Shown: positions 33,286-41,868 of the stretch, in pieces | Numbering within the stretch: position 1 is the stretch's first letter | Layout: every line of letters starts with the position of its first letter | DNA from: Pseudomonadota bacterium | Lineage (GTDB): Bacteria > Pseudomonadota > Gammaproteobacteria > Burkholderiales > Rhodocyclaceae | DNA: 61,934 bases | Direction: 5' to 3' | Assembly: GCA_026399515.1 (NCBI GenBank) | Contig: JAPLQT010000091.1 | Span: forward strand, 1-61,934 | Made by a program: the position numbers and the translations under genes | The notes under the pieces: model-generated | Database searches by the model: none | Seen by the model: only the letters and a program-made list of their open reading frames with translations | Told to the model about the DNA's origin: nothing

Positions 33286-34487
33286 TTCGCCGTCTGCTGC
33301 TGCCCGACGGCGCGGACGACAGTGCCATGCCCTTGTTGCTGGGGCGCGCCTTGCGAGCCTTCGCCGACGGCTATGTGGCGATACTCCTGCCGGCCTACCT
33401 GTTGGCGCTGGGCTTCGGCACCTGGGAGGTGGGCTTCCTGGCCAGCGCGACGCTGCTGGGGTCGGCGTTGGCGACCTTGGGAGTGGGAGCCTGGGCGCAT
33501 CGCTTTCATTACCGAAGGCTGTTGCTTGGAGCATCCTTACTGATGGCTGCTACAGGATTTGCTTTCGCCGTCAATTCGGCATTCTGGCCATTGCTCCTGA
33601 TTGCCTTCGTCGGCACGCTGAATCCCAGTTCCGGCGACGTCAGCCTGTTTCTTCCGCTGGAACACGCCCGCCTGGCGGAAACTTCTCAAGGCGAGGCGCG
33701 TACCGCCTTGTTCGCCAGATACAGTCTGCTCGGCGCGTTGTTTGCAGCCTTGGGTGCCCTGGCGGCGGTTCTTCCCGACAGTCTTGTCGTTGTTACCGGC
33801 GTAACACGGCTCGACTCGCTGCGGGTGATGTTCGCGCTCTATGGACTGATCGGCTGTGCCGTGGGACTGCTTTATCGGCGTTTGCCGGAGCCACACGCCG
33901 AAGAACTACGCCTGCCGTCGACGCCGCTCGGTCCATCGCGTCGAATGGTGCTGCGCCTCGCCGCCCTATTCTCGGTGGATTCCTTCGCCGGGGGGCTGGT
34001 GGTCAACTCGCTATTGGCCCTCTGGCTGTTCGAACGCTTCGATCTGTCCCTCTCGGCCGCAGGAGCATTCTTCTTCTGGGCTGGGCTCCTCACCGCAATT
34101 TCTCAACTCGCGGCGCCGCATCTGGCAAAACGCATCGGGCTGCTCAACACCATGGTCTTCACCCATATTCCGGCCAGCCTGTGCTTGATCGCGGCGGCGT
34201 TCGCAACCAGTCTTGAAGTCGTCCTGGGCCTGCTGTTAACGCGCTCCCTGCTTTCGCAGATGGATGTTCCGGCGCGGGCCGCCTTCGTCATGGCCGTGGT
34301 CACGCCCGGGGAAAGATCCGCTGCGGCAAGTTTCACGAGCGTGCCCCGCAGTCTTGCGGCGGCGGTCAGTCCGACGCTCGGCGGAGCCTTATTCGCCGCC
34401 GGTTGGCTGGCTGCACCACTGGTGGCGTGCGGGGTTCTGAAGATCGCCTATGACTTGACGCTCTGGCGAGTGTTCCGGAAGCTGTGA
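33282..34487 (+). CDS. MFS transporter coupled to the ChrB-domain gene
   Basis: A roughly 401-residue major facilitator with 12 predicted helices (LLLGRALRAFADGYVAILLPAYLLALG is helix 1, shown with variation; LGSALATLGVGAWAHRFHYRR contains the loop 2-3 region). QMDVPARAAFVMAVVTPGERSAAASFTSVPRSL sits before helix 11. This branch often accompanies ChrB C-terminal-domain proteins. I list the GTG overlapping the chrB stop as start; an ATG at 33234 inside chrB and an ATG at 33327 are alternatives, none with a clear ribosome-binding site. Substrate unknown. Confidence 0.82.
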   Translation: MIRRLLLPDGADDSAMPLLLGRALRAFADGYVAILLPAYLLALGFGTWEVGFLASATLLGSALATLGVGAWAHRFHYRRLLLGASLLMAATGFAFAVNSAFWPLLLIAFVGTLNPSSGDVSLFLPLEHARLAETSQGEARTALFARYSLLGALFAALGALAAVLPDSLVVVTGVTRLDSLRVMFALYGLIGCAVGLLYRRLPEPHAEELRLPSTPLGPSRRMVLRLAALFSVDSFAGGLVVNSLLALWLFERFDLSLSAAGAFFFWAGLLTAISQLAAPHLAKRIGLLNTMVFTHIPASLCLIAAAFATSLEVVLGLLLTRSLLSQMDVPARAAFVMAVVTPGERSAAASFTSVPRSLAAAVSPTLGGALFAAGWLAAPLVACGVLKIAYDLTLWRVFRKL

Positions 34488-34560
34488 GGGTGATTGCGAT
34501 CACAAGCCCATGCACTCCTCTTGGACTAGTATGAATATACGCGTCCACTCGGGAGTCGTC

Positions 34561-36654
34561 ATGGAATCGAATATCAAAAGCCTAAGCCACCTGCTCAGGC
34601 TTGCGTTGGTCGGCTCAAGCTGTGTCGGCGTCGCGATCATGGCAAGCCTATCGGGGTGCGGTGGGGGCAGTTCCACGGCTATCGAATCGACACTCCCGCC
34701 CTCGGCCCTGCGCGCAACCACCGAGGCTGGGTTGACAGCGTATTTCCGGGAAGCCCTCGGGCCGGCCAGCAAGAGTTATCTGGGTACCGTCTGGGCGACC
34801 GATGTCACTGTTGCCATCGCATCCGTTGCTCCCGCCGCCGCCGCGTCCACGCCGATATTTTCCGGCACGACCTTACAGGAGACCGGCGTGGATGAAGCCG
34901 ACCTGATCAAGAGCGACGGCACGCAGGTATTCAGCCTGGATCAAGCCAGCGCCAATGACTCCACGCGTAATCTGCTGCGCCGTCTGCGGCTCAATGCAGC
35001 TGCGGCGGATGCAGCCCTCACCGCCGTGGGCAGCCTGAAAATACCCTTCTCCGGCGACATCCGAGGGACCGGTCTGTACCTCGACAGCGAGCGCCGGCAA
35101 CTCGCCGCCGTCGGTGAGGGCAACACCGGTCTGGGCATATACAGCATCTGGTTCTCCCCTCAGTCGTGGGGACAAGGCGTGACCGAAGTGGCGCTGATCG
35201 ATTCCGCCGACAGCGAACAGATGCTGACTCGCCGCACCTTGCGGATGGACGCACGGCTGATAGGCTCGCGTCGGCTCGGATCGACGCTCTACCTGGTGCT
35301 GCGCAGCTATCCGCAAGTGCCCGGTCTCGACCCTTCTTGGCCCACAACCTCGGCCAACAACGCAGTCGTCAACGCGCTACAGGCGTCACAGTTGCTACCT
35401 ACGCTGTCGATTGATGGCGGCGCAAAACAACCCTTGGTGGATGCCTCCTCGTGCTTCACCCAGGAAAATAATTCCGTCAAGAGCGCCGACGTCGTCACCG
35501 TGGTCGGCATCGACTTGGCCTCCGCCACGCACCGGCACGCGGCAATCTGTTTCACCGGCGGCACCGAGGCCTTCTACATGTCTGAGCAAAGTCTTTACCT
35601 GGCGACGACGCGTAGCAGCTACACCTACAGCGGCGCCTTCCCCGTCTACTCGGCGCAGACCAATACCGACATCCATAAGTTCGCCCTCAACGGCCTCGAC
35701 ATCGCCTATCGCGGCTCCGGCAGCGTGACCGGCCACCTGGGCTTCGACCAGAACCGCAAATCCTTCCGCATGGGTGAGTACAACGGGCTGCTGCGCGTGG
35801 TTACGCAAACCCAGACTAGCTGGGGAGGCTGGTTCGTCACCGTAGCAAGTACGTCGACCACGACAACGACCCCTGCGGCGACCACGCCCATCGACAGCCC
35901 GGGCCGCCTGACCATCCTCCAGGAGAGCGCCGGCGCGCTGGCTGTCGTCGGCGAGTTGCCCAACGCCGCTCGTCCACAACCGCTCGGCAAGCCGGGCGAG
36001 CAGCTCTATGCCTCGCGTTTCCTGGGTGCGCGCGGCTATCTGGTCACTTACCGGCTGACCGATCCGCTATATGTGCTCGACCTCTCCAACCCGGCCGATC
36101 CCAAGGTAGCCGGCGAATTGCAAGTGGATGGCTATTCCGACTACCTGTTCCCGCTTAGCGAAACCCTCTTGTTGGGTGTCGGCAAGGATGCGCAATCCGA
36201 CGGCACGGCGGGCGATGGCCGCTTCGCCTGGTATCAGGGAGTGAAAATTTCCCTGATCGATGTGAGCGACCCGGCTCACCCGCGCGAGGCCGCGCGCAGC
36301 ATCATCGGCCGGCGCGGCACGGATGCGACCGTACTGCACGACCACCATGGCATCGCGCTACAGACCGTCGGCGACACGGTGCGCGTGAGCCTGCCGGTCA
36401 GCCTGCACAACAGCCCGCCGCCGCCTTCACTATTCATCCCCATCCCTGCCGGGGCGCTCAATGCCTATTTTGGCTATACCCGAACCGAACTACAGCGGTT
36501 CGAAGTTAGCTTGGGCAACGTAAGTTTGGCCCAGCGTCCGGCGCTGGTTTCCAGCCTGCCGAATGAGCGTTACATCGGCAACGACCGTTCGCTATTGTGG
36601 AATAATCAGGTGCACTACTATCAGGACGGCAACTGGATCTCCGCCGCATGGTGA
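34561..36654 (+). CDS. Secreted lipoprotein with C-terminal beta-propeller (Beta_propel family)
   Basis: A 697-residue lipoprotein. The signal peptide ends with the lipobox LSGC followed by GGGSS. The family hallmark is the segment TTLQETGVDEADLIKSDGTQVFSL, close to the VDEADIVKTDG signature of the Beta_propel (PF09826) family. A large beta-rich body follows: YLVLRSYPQVPG, LYLATTRSSY, HKFALNG and LYVLDLSNPADPKVAGELQVDGYSDYL. Function is unknown; such proteins are predicted surface or periplasmic scaffolds or binding proteins. GGGAG lies 5 bases upstream of the ATG. The GST-like gene follows after 22 bases. Confidence 0.82.
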   Translation: MESNIKSLSHLLRLALVGSSCVGVAIMASLSGCGGGSSTAIESTLPPSALRATTEAGLTAYFREALGPASKSYLGTVWATDVTVAIASVAPAAAASTPIFSGTTLQETGVDEADLIKSDGTQVFSLDQASANDSTRNLLRRLRLNAAAADAALTAVGSLKIPFSGDIRGTGLYLDSERRQLAAVGEGNTGLGIYSIWFSPQSWGQGVTEVALIDSADSEQMLTRRTLRMDARLIGSRRLGSTLYLVLRSYPQVPGLDPSWPTTSANNAVVNALQASQLLPTLSIDGGAKQPLVDASSCFTQENNSVKSADVVTVVGIDLASATHRHAAICFTGGTEAFYMSEQSLYLATTRSSYTYSGAFPVYSAQTNTDIHKFALNGLDIAYRGSGSVTGHLGFDQNRKSFRMGEYNGLLRVVTQTQTSWGGWFVTVASTSTTTTTPAATTPIDSPGRLTILQESAGALAVVGELPNAARPQPLGKPGEQLYASRFLGARGYLVTYRLTDPLYVLDLSNPADPKVAGELQVDGYSDYLFPLSETLLLGVGKDAQSDGTAGDGRFAWYQGVKISLIDVSDPAHPREAARSIIGRRGTDATVLHDHHGIALQTVGDTVRVSLPVSLHNSPPPPSLFIPIPAGALNAYFGYTRTELQRFEVSLGNVSLAQRPALVSSLPNERYIGNDRSLLWNNQVHYYQDGNWISAAW

Positions 36655-36676
36655 CGCAGCACAAGGGAGAATACCG

Positions 36677-37381
36677 ATGATCACCCTCAACCAATTCCCG
36701 CCGGCTTTCAACTTGCCCAACGCCAGCCCTTTCTGCATGAAGCTGGAACTGTATCTGCGCATGGCCGGCCTGCCCTATAGCAACCGCTACACCCTGGATC
36801 TGCATCGGGCGCCGAAAGGGAAATTCCCCTGGATCGCCGATGAAGAAACGATAGTGGCCGACTCCGGACTCATCATCGATTATCTTAAAGGCAAGTATGG
36901 CGATCCGCTCGACGGCACGCTGAATCCGCTGCAACGCGCTCAAGCGCTGGTGATTACCCGCCTGTTCGAGGATCATTTGTATTGGGCTTTGCTCCATGAC
37001 CGCTGGATGGCGGCGCCAGGCTGGGAAAAGACTCGTCCGGCATTCTTCGGAAGCCTGCCGTGGCCGCTGCGGATCATCGTGCCGCTGATAGCGCGGCGCG
37101 GCGTTCGTGCCGAATTGCAGGGTCACGGCATGGGTCGTCACACACCGGAACAGATACACGCGCTGGGCGTGGCGGATATCGATGCGTTGGCAACGCTGCT
37201 CGGAAACCAGACCTACTTTCTCGGCGAACATCCGACATCGACGGATGCGGTCGCCGCCGCCTTCCTCGCCAACATTCTCATGGTACCTTTTGAAACGCCG
37301 ATCAAGTCCGCGACCGCGGCTCATTCCAACTTGAGCGCCTACTGCCAACGAATGGCGCAGCAATACTTTCCGGCGGGCTAA
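36677..37381 (+). CDS. Glutathione S-transferase family protein (Fax/metaxin-like)
   Basis: A 234-residue protein with a thioredoxin-like N-terminal GST fold and helical C-terminal domain. SPFCMKLELYLRMAGLPYSN holds the possible active-site Ser/Cys (SxxC at about residues 16-19). FPWIADEETIVADSGLIIDYL supplies the cis-proline and glutathione gamma-glutamyl site. The C-terminal part (TYFLGEHPTSTDAVAAAFLANIL) matches the failed-axon-connections/metaxin-like GST subgroup. AAGGGA lies 8 bases before the ATG. It follows the beta-propeller lipoprotein closely but a functional link is not evident. Confidence 0.83.
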   Translation: MITLNQFPPAFNLPNASPFCMKLELYLRMAGLPYSNRYTLDLHRAPKGKFPWIADEETIVADSGLIIDYLKGKYGDPLDGTLNPLQRAQALVITRLFEDHLYWALLHDRWMAAPGWEKTRPAFFGSLPWPLRIIVPLIARRGVRAELQGHGMGRHTPEQIHALGVADIDALATLLGNQTYFLGEHPTSTDAVAAAFLANILMVPFETPIKSATAAHSNLSAYCQRMAQQYFPAG

Positions 37382-37524
37382 TGCCCGCTGCGGATCAAGG
37401 ATTCCAGGTTTCAAACCAGGATACACGGCCGCCGATACATCCCTCTCCCATATAGTTTGGGACGGCAAGTTGACAGCCGCACCCATCCCTGTATCCTGCA
37501 ACCCCCTTTTCAGCATCCCTCGCC

Positions 37525-38427
37525 ATGTGGTTCCGCAACCTTCGCATCTACCGTCTCCCGCATCATTCCGGGCTCGATGCCAAAAGCCTCGACGCAAAGC
37601 TAGCCCGGCGCCCCCTGAACCGCTGCGGCAGTTTCGACATGCTCAGCCGCGGCTGGGTCTATCCTCGCCAGGAAGGACAGTTCGTCCATGCGGTGAACGG
37701 ACATTGGCTGCTGGCGTTGGGTGTAGAGCAGAAGCTGCTGCCGGCCACGGTGATCCGCCAGGTGACCCAGGAAAGGGCGGCGACGATTGAAACCGAGCAG
37801 GAGCGCAAGCTCGGTCGCAAGGAACTGCGCGAGCTGCGGGATCGGGTGACCGAGGAGTTGATGCCGCGCGCTTTCACGCGCCGTCGCACCACCTGGGGAT
37901 GGATAGACCCGGCGCATGGCTGGCTGGTCGTCGACGCGGGTTCCGATGCCCGCGCCGACGAATTCATGGAGGTGCTGCTGGCCACGCTCGATGACCTGCA
38001 TCCGCGCGCCTTGCAGTCCCGGATCGCCCCGTCCTCGGCGATGACCGATTGGCTCGTCTCCGGCGAGGCTCCGGCTGGATTTACGCTCGACAGCGACCTG
38101 GAGCTACGCTCGGCGACAAACACGCAGGCGATGATCCGCTATGTTCGCCACGACCTGGAAGGCAAGGAAATCCGCGAGCATATCGCCTCCGGAAAGATCG
38201 CCACCCAGCTTGGGATGACGTGGAACGACCGGATATCATTCATCCTGACGGACAAGCTGACGGCAAGGCGCGTGTCCTTCCTCGACATCCTTCACGACGA
38301 AGCGGAAAAATCCGCGGAGACAGCCGACGAGCAGTTCGATGTCGATTTCGTGCTGATGTCCGGCGAGTTGGCCAAGCTACTGCCCGACTTGTTAACCGCC
38401 CTCGGCGGAGAGTTGAAGAACGAGTAG
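37525..38427 (+). CDS. rdgC: Recombination-associated protein RdgC
   Basis: A 300-residue RdgC, a ring-shaped nucleoid-associated DNA-binding protein that limits RecA activity. The start MWFRNLRIYRL is highly conserved, followed by RCGSFDMLSRGWVYPR, LLALGVEQKLLPATVIRQ and GRKELRELRDRVTEELMPRAFTRRR, with small variation. Length matches the family. A palindrome with two DnaA boxes and a diverged intergenic repeat lie directly downstream. Confidence 0.95.
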   Translation: MWFRNLRIYRLPHHSGLDAKSLDAKLARRPLNRCGSFDMLSRGWVYPRQEGQFVHAVNGHWLLALGVEQKLLPATVIRQVTQERAATIETEQERKLGRKELRELRDRVTEELMPRAFTRRRTTWGWIDPAHGWLVVDAGSDARADEFMEVLLATLDDLHPRALQSRIAPSSAMTDWLVSGEAPAGFTLDSDLELRSATNTQAMIRYVRHDLEGKEIREHIASGKIATQLGMTWNDRISFILTDKLTARRVSFLDILHDEAEKSAETADEQFDVDFVLMSGELAKLLPDLLTALGGELKNE

Positions 38428-38521
38428 ACGACGTCCGCCTATTCGAGTATCGCTGCCTAAATAATGTGCAATGGACCGTCGGGCTACTGGCTCTATTGCA
38501 AACACGTGACTACCCACAGCC

Positions 38522-38544
38522 TTATCCACAAATTTTGTGGATAA
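38522..38544. promoter_or_regulatory. Perfect palindrome holding two consensus DnaA boxes
   Basis: TTATCCACA (38522-38530) and its reverse complement TGTGGATAA (38536-38544) are both exact consensus DnaA boxes. They form the arms of an 11-1-11 perfect palindrome. A weaker box-like CTACCCACA lies 12 bases upstream (38510-38518). It sits 95 bases after rdgC in an otherwise empty spacer. It could bind DnaA, serve as a hairpin transcript end, or both. Confidence 0.6.
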
Positions 38545-38575
38545 GCTGGCTCGCATCGTCGCCAAGCCCACCCCT

Positions 38576-38760
38576 GTGCCATGAAATCGTTCAAAGCAAT
38601 AAACGCCCGCCCCTCCCGTCCGCTACGCGGCCCACGGCTGGCTTTGCACAGCCAGCCGGCTGCGGCGGCGCGGCGCATGCGCCACGAATTCCCGCCTCGC
38701 CCCCTCGCGGGGAGGCGACTGACTTGCTCGCTACGCTCGTCGGGTTACTCGGCGCTCAAT
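38576..38760 (-). repeat. Diverged inverted copy of the window's intergenic hairpin repeat
   Basis: Read on the minus strand this stretch starts near GAGCG-AGCGAGC-like sequence and ends TTGAACGATTTCATGGCAC. This matches the ends of the copies at 55.4 and 58.1 kb, while the central hairpin block is replaced by different GC-rich sequence. No gene is supported inside. It fills most of the rdgC to YkgJ spacer. Confidence 0.55.
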
Positions 38761-38780
38761 TTCGCTATTTCACGTTAACA

Positions 38781-39137
38781 TCAGGCAAACGGAACGGCAT
38801 CATAGGAACCGGCCAGGGGCGCAAGCCCATGCTGTCGTCGGGCATTTCCACAAGCGATATCGCCATGTCCGCCGGCCGCTTCGGGCGCAAAAGCACGGCA
38901 GGGGCTGGGGCGCCGGGCATAGATGGAACAGCTCACGCTCTTTCCGACTTGTCCCACCAGCGCAACGCATCGCTGCGGTTTCGTGTCGGTACCGCACATG
39001 CAGCAAAATTCGCTATTGAGCTTGAGAGTCAACTCGGCGGGAACTCCGGCGTCCAGCATCTGGTCGGTCTCGTCCAAGGAAAAAACCACGCGGTAGGTCG
39101 CGCAACAGGCGCCGCAACAGGTACAGCTTGACGTCAT
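38781..39137 (-). CDS. YkgJ-family cysteine cluster protein (zinc/iron-chelating)
   Basis: A 118-residue cytoplasmic protein with the CxCCGxCC-type start (SCTCCGACCATYRV), then FCCMCGTDTKPQRC and VSCSIYARRPSPCRAF. The eight to nine cysteines follow the CxxCxxxCC...C...YxxRPxxCRxF pattern of the YkgJ/CxxCxxCC family, which binds zinc or an Fe-S cluster. The role is unknown. It converges with rdgC across the repeat-containing spacer. Its start is the first ATG, MTSSC, as in homologues. Confidence 0.85.
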   Translation of the reverse strand: MTSSCTCCGACCATYRVVFSLDETDQMLDAGVPAELTLKLNSEFCCMCGTDTKPQRCVALVGQVGKSVSCSIYARRPSPCRAFAPEAAGGHGDIACGNARRQHGLAPLAGSYDAVPFA

Positions 39138-39367
39138 GATCGCTGATCCGGCCTATGCATTCCGTTGGCGAATGTAGGAAATATTGGAGAGAATCATTGT
39201 GGCTGTCAATCTGTATCAAGCGAGAATATTCTTGCTGCACCGCGATTTCAAGAATGAGTGCGCCATGATATTTATCAACTTATCCTCCACTATGGCAAGG
39301 ATGTCATAATCTTCGACGCGAAGCTTCCGATTCTGGCCGTATACGTTCCCTTGACCGAGAGACAACT

Positions 39368-40825
39368 ATGAATGCAGACTCTGTAGGCTCCAACCTGTTG
39401 GAACAAGTCCAGATGCCCGCCGAGTTCAGGGACTGCTTTGCACGCCAGCGCGCCGCCTACCTGGCCCACCCTGCGCCGAGTTACAGCGAGCGTCTGGCCG
39501 ACCTGAAAACGTTGTCGCGCTTGCTCAAGGAAAACCGCGATGCGTTGGTACAAGCCATCAATCTCGATTATGGCAATCGCTCCGAATTCGAAACCTTGTT
39601 CGGCGAATTCTTCGTGGTGCTGGAGACCATCAACGACGCGGCCAAGCACCTCAAGAAATGGATGAAACCGCAAACACGCCAGATCGACTTCATGCTCTAT
39701 CCCGGTGCGCGCAACCGGGTGATACCACAGCCCTTGGGCGTCGTCGGCGTCATCGTGCCGTGGAATTTTCCGCTCAACCTGAGCTTCGCACCGCTGGCGG
39801 CGATTTTTGCGGCCGGCAATCGGGCCATGGTCAAGATGTCGGAAAACTCCCGTCACCTGGCCGAACTGCTCGCACAACTCAGCCCGAAGTATTTTTCCGA
39901 GGACAAGCTCAAGTTCTTCGAGGACGGCGGTGGCCGCGGCCCGGCCTTCTCTTCGCTGCCCTTCGACCACCTGCTGTTCACCGGCTCCGGCACTACCGGC
40001 CCGGCGGTGATGGCCAGCGCCGCGCGCAACCTGACCCCAGTGACCCTGGAACTGGGCGGCAAGGCCCCCGCCATCGTCGGTCCCGATTATTCTGTCAAGA
40101 CTGCTGCCGAACGCATCATGTGGGTGAAGATGTTCAATGCCGGACAGATTTGCACCAATATCGACTACGTGTTCCTGCCGCAGGGTACAGAGGATGAATT
40201 CGCCGGGCACTGCAAACGTCTCTTGGCCGAGCGCTACCCCGACATCAACAGCCCCGACTACACCGCCATCATCGACGCCCGGTCTTACAGCCGGCTTGAA
40301 GCAGCGCTTGAGGATGCGCGGGTCAAGGGTGCCACGCTGATCAATCTCGCCGACGGGCAACGGCCCAATGTCGAATCGCGAAAATTTCCTCCTCACCTGG
40401 TGCTGAACCCGACCGAAGACATGCAGTTGATGCAGCGCGAAATCTTCGGCCCGATCCTGCCGATCCGCACTTACCGCGACAAGCAGGAGGTCGTCGACTA
40501 TATCAACGGCCACGACCGTCCGCTGGCGCTCTACCCCTTCAGCCACGACCGCGGCCTACAGGATTTTTATATCGCCAACGTGATGTCGGGCGGCGTTTCG
40601 GTGAATGAGGCCCTGCTGCATGTCGCGCAACACGATCTGCCCTTCGGCGGCGTCGGGGCCAGCGGGATGGGACACTACCATTCGCGGGAAGGCTTCAACA
40701 CCTTCTCAAAGCTGCGGCCGATTTTCCACCAGGGTCCGTTCTCGGCAATCCAGATGTTGTTCCAGCCGCCTTACGCCGGCCGCGCGATGAAAATTCTGAA
40801 TCTGCTGATCAAGTTCAAGGGTTGA
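39368..40825 (+). CDS. Coniferyl-aldehyde dehydrogenase-type aldehyde dehydrogenase
   Basis: A 485-residue NAD(P)-dependent aldehyde dehydrogenase of the CALDH/fatty aldehyde subgroup. PWNFPLNLSFAPLAAIFAAGNRAMVKMSE is the cofactor site (with local variation), FTGSGTTGPAVM precedes the catalytic glutamate in LELGGKAPAIV, and the nucleophilic cysteine sits in AGQICTNIDYV. The loss of the usual Thr (GQTC) for Ile is common in this group. The short length without C-terminal extension fits CALDH, which oxidises coniferyl or long-chain aldehydes. It stands alone, with the tandem-receiver gene 45 bases downstream. Confidence 0.88.
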   Translation: MNADSVGSNLLEQVQMPAEFRDCFARQRAAYLAHPAPSYSERLADLKTLSRLLKENRDALVQAINLDYGNRSEFETLFGEFFVVLETINDAAKHLKKWMKPQTRQIDFMLYPGARNRVIPQPLGVVGVIVPWNFPLNLSFAPLAAIFAAGNRAMVKMSENSRHLAELLAQLSPKYFSEDKLKFFEDGGGRGPAFSSLPFDHLLFTGSGTTGPAVMASAARNLTPVTLELGGKAPAIVGPDYSVKTAAERIMWVKMFNAGQICTNIDYVFLPQGTEDEFAGHCKRLLAERYPDINSPDYTAIIDARSYSRLEAALEDARVKGATLINLADGQRPNVESRKFPPHLVLNPTEDMQLMQREIFGPILPIRTYRDKQEVVDYINGHDRPLALYPFSHDRGLQDFYIANVMSGGVSVNEALLHVAQHDLPFGGVGASGMGHYHSREGFNTFSKLRPIFHQGPFSAIQMLFQPPYAGRAMKILNLLIKFKG

Positions 40826-40869
40826 GACGTCAGACACAATATTGCAGCAACCAAGTTTCCGGGACAGCC

Positions 40870-41646
40870 ATGAAAATCGTAATCGTCGATGACAATCTTT
40901 CGATGCGCAAGGTCTTGTCGGCTTTGTTCGAAAGCCACGGGCATCAGGTTGTCGCGGCCCTTGAAGACGGTTCCAAACTCTCCGAGTGCGTCAAACAGCA
41001 TCAACCCGATCTCGTTTGCCTTGATTACAACCTGCCCGGTCGGAATGGCCTGGAGCTGCTTGCCGAGTTGCATTCGTCTTCACCCGATATCGACGTGATC
41101 ATGTTGACCGGTTCGAATGATCCGGACCTGGTCGGCCGGGCCGCGAACGCCGGAGCGTCCGGGTTTCTGCACAAGCCGTTCTCACAGCCGCAGATTCTGG
41201 AAGAACTCAAGCATGTCGGGGAAAATCGCCGGATGATCGCCAGGACTGCCGGCGGGGAATCCGCTCCGCAGGTACCGGGGCACTCGAAACGCACCGCCGT
41301 GATCGTTGACGACAGCGGCTCGATACGTTTGCTGCTCAAGGGCATCTTGCAGGAAATCGGCCTGAATGTTCTGCAAACGGTAGGTGACGGCCTGGAAGGC
41401 GTCGAGGCCGTGAAAAAACATCTCCCGGATATCGTGACCCTCGACGTGGATATGCCCCGGATGTCGGGATTGGACGCACTCCCCTTGATTATGCAGGCCA
41501 GTCCATTGAGCAAAGTCGTGATGGTGACCGGAAACCCGAACAAGGCTTTCGCCGAGACAGCCCTCGCGGGAGGCGCCAAGGGCTATATTCTGAAGCCTCT
41601 GCGCCCAGCCTATGTTGAAGCGTTTATGAAGAAGTTGCTGGGGTAG
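40870..41646 (+). CDS. Response regulator with two tandem receiver domains, no output domain
   Basis: A 258-residue protein made of two CheY-like receivers. Receiver 1 (residues 1-120): acidic pair VDDN, phospho-acceptor in LVCLDYNLPGRNG, threonine in VIMLTGS and lysine in FLHKPFS. Receiver 2 (about 138-258): VDDSGSIR, IVTLDVDMPRMSG, VVMVTGN and YILKPLR. Both appear competent for phosphorylation. There is no DNA-binding or enzymatic output, so it may act as a phosphate sink or relay, or through protein contacts. The neighbouring downstream genes are the LytS/LytTR-type pair, but spacing of more than 200 bases makes linkage uncertain. Confidence 0.87.
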   Translation: MKIVIVDDNLSMRKVLSALFESHGHQVVAALEDGSKLSECVKQHQPDLVCLDYNLPGRNGLELLAELHSSSPDIDVIMLTGSNDPDLVGRAANAGASGFLHKPFSQPQILEELKHVGENRRMIARTAGGESAPQVPGHSKRTAVIVDDSGSIRLLLKGILQEIGLNVLQTVGDGLEGVEAVKKHLPDIVTLDVDMPRMSGLDALPLIMQASPLSKVVMVTGNPNKAFAETALAGGAKGYILKPLRPAYVEAFMKKLLG

Positions 41647-41868
41647 GCACGCGCTGCGCCCTGAAGCGGTGGCGTTGAGCCTGGCCAGCCGGCATGGTTG
41701 AACGTTTCCGATTCGCCTATCGTGCGGATCAACCGGTCGCTCCGTTTTTCCGGCGGTTCATCGCATGCTCATCGAAACCCCATGATCATTTCTTTAACAT
41801 TATTTACCAGAACTTCAACCGCAGGACGGCCGGCGAATTGCGATGGCTGAATCATGGACAGGACGGCG

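Noticed and set aside
39290-40546. Minus-strand open frame opposite the aldehyde dehydrogenase
   Set aside because: Antisense to a complete enzyme with all catalytic motifs; no independent support.
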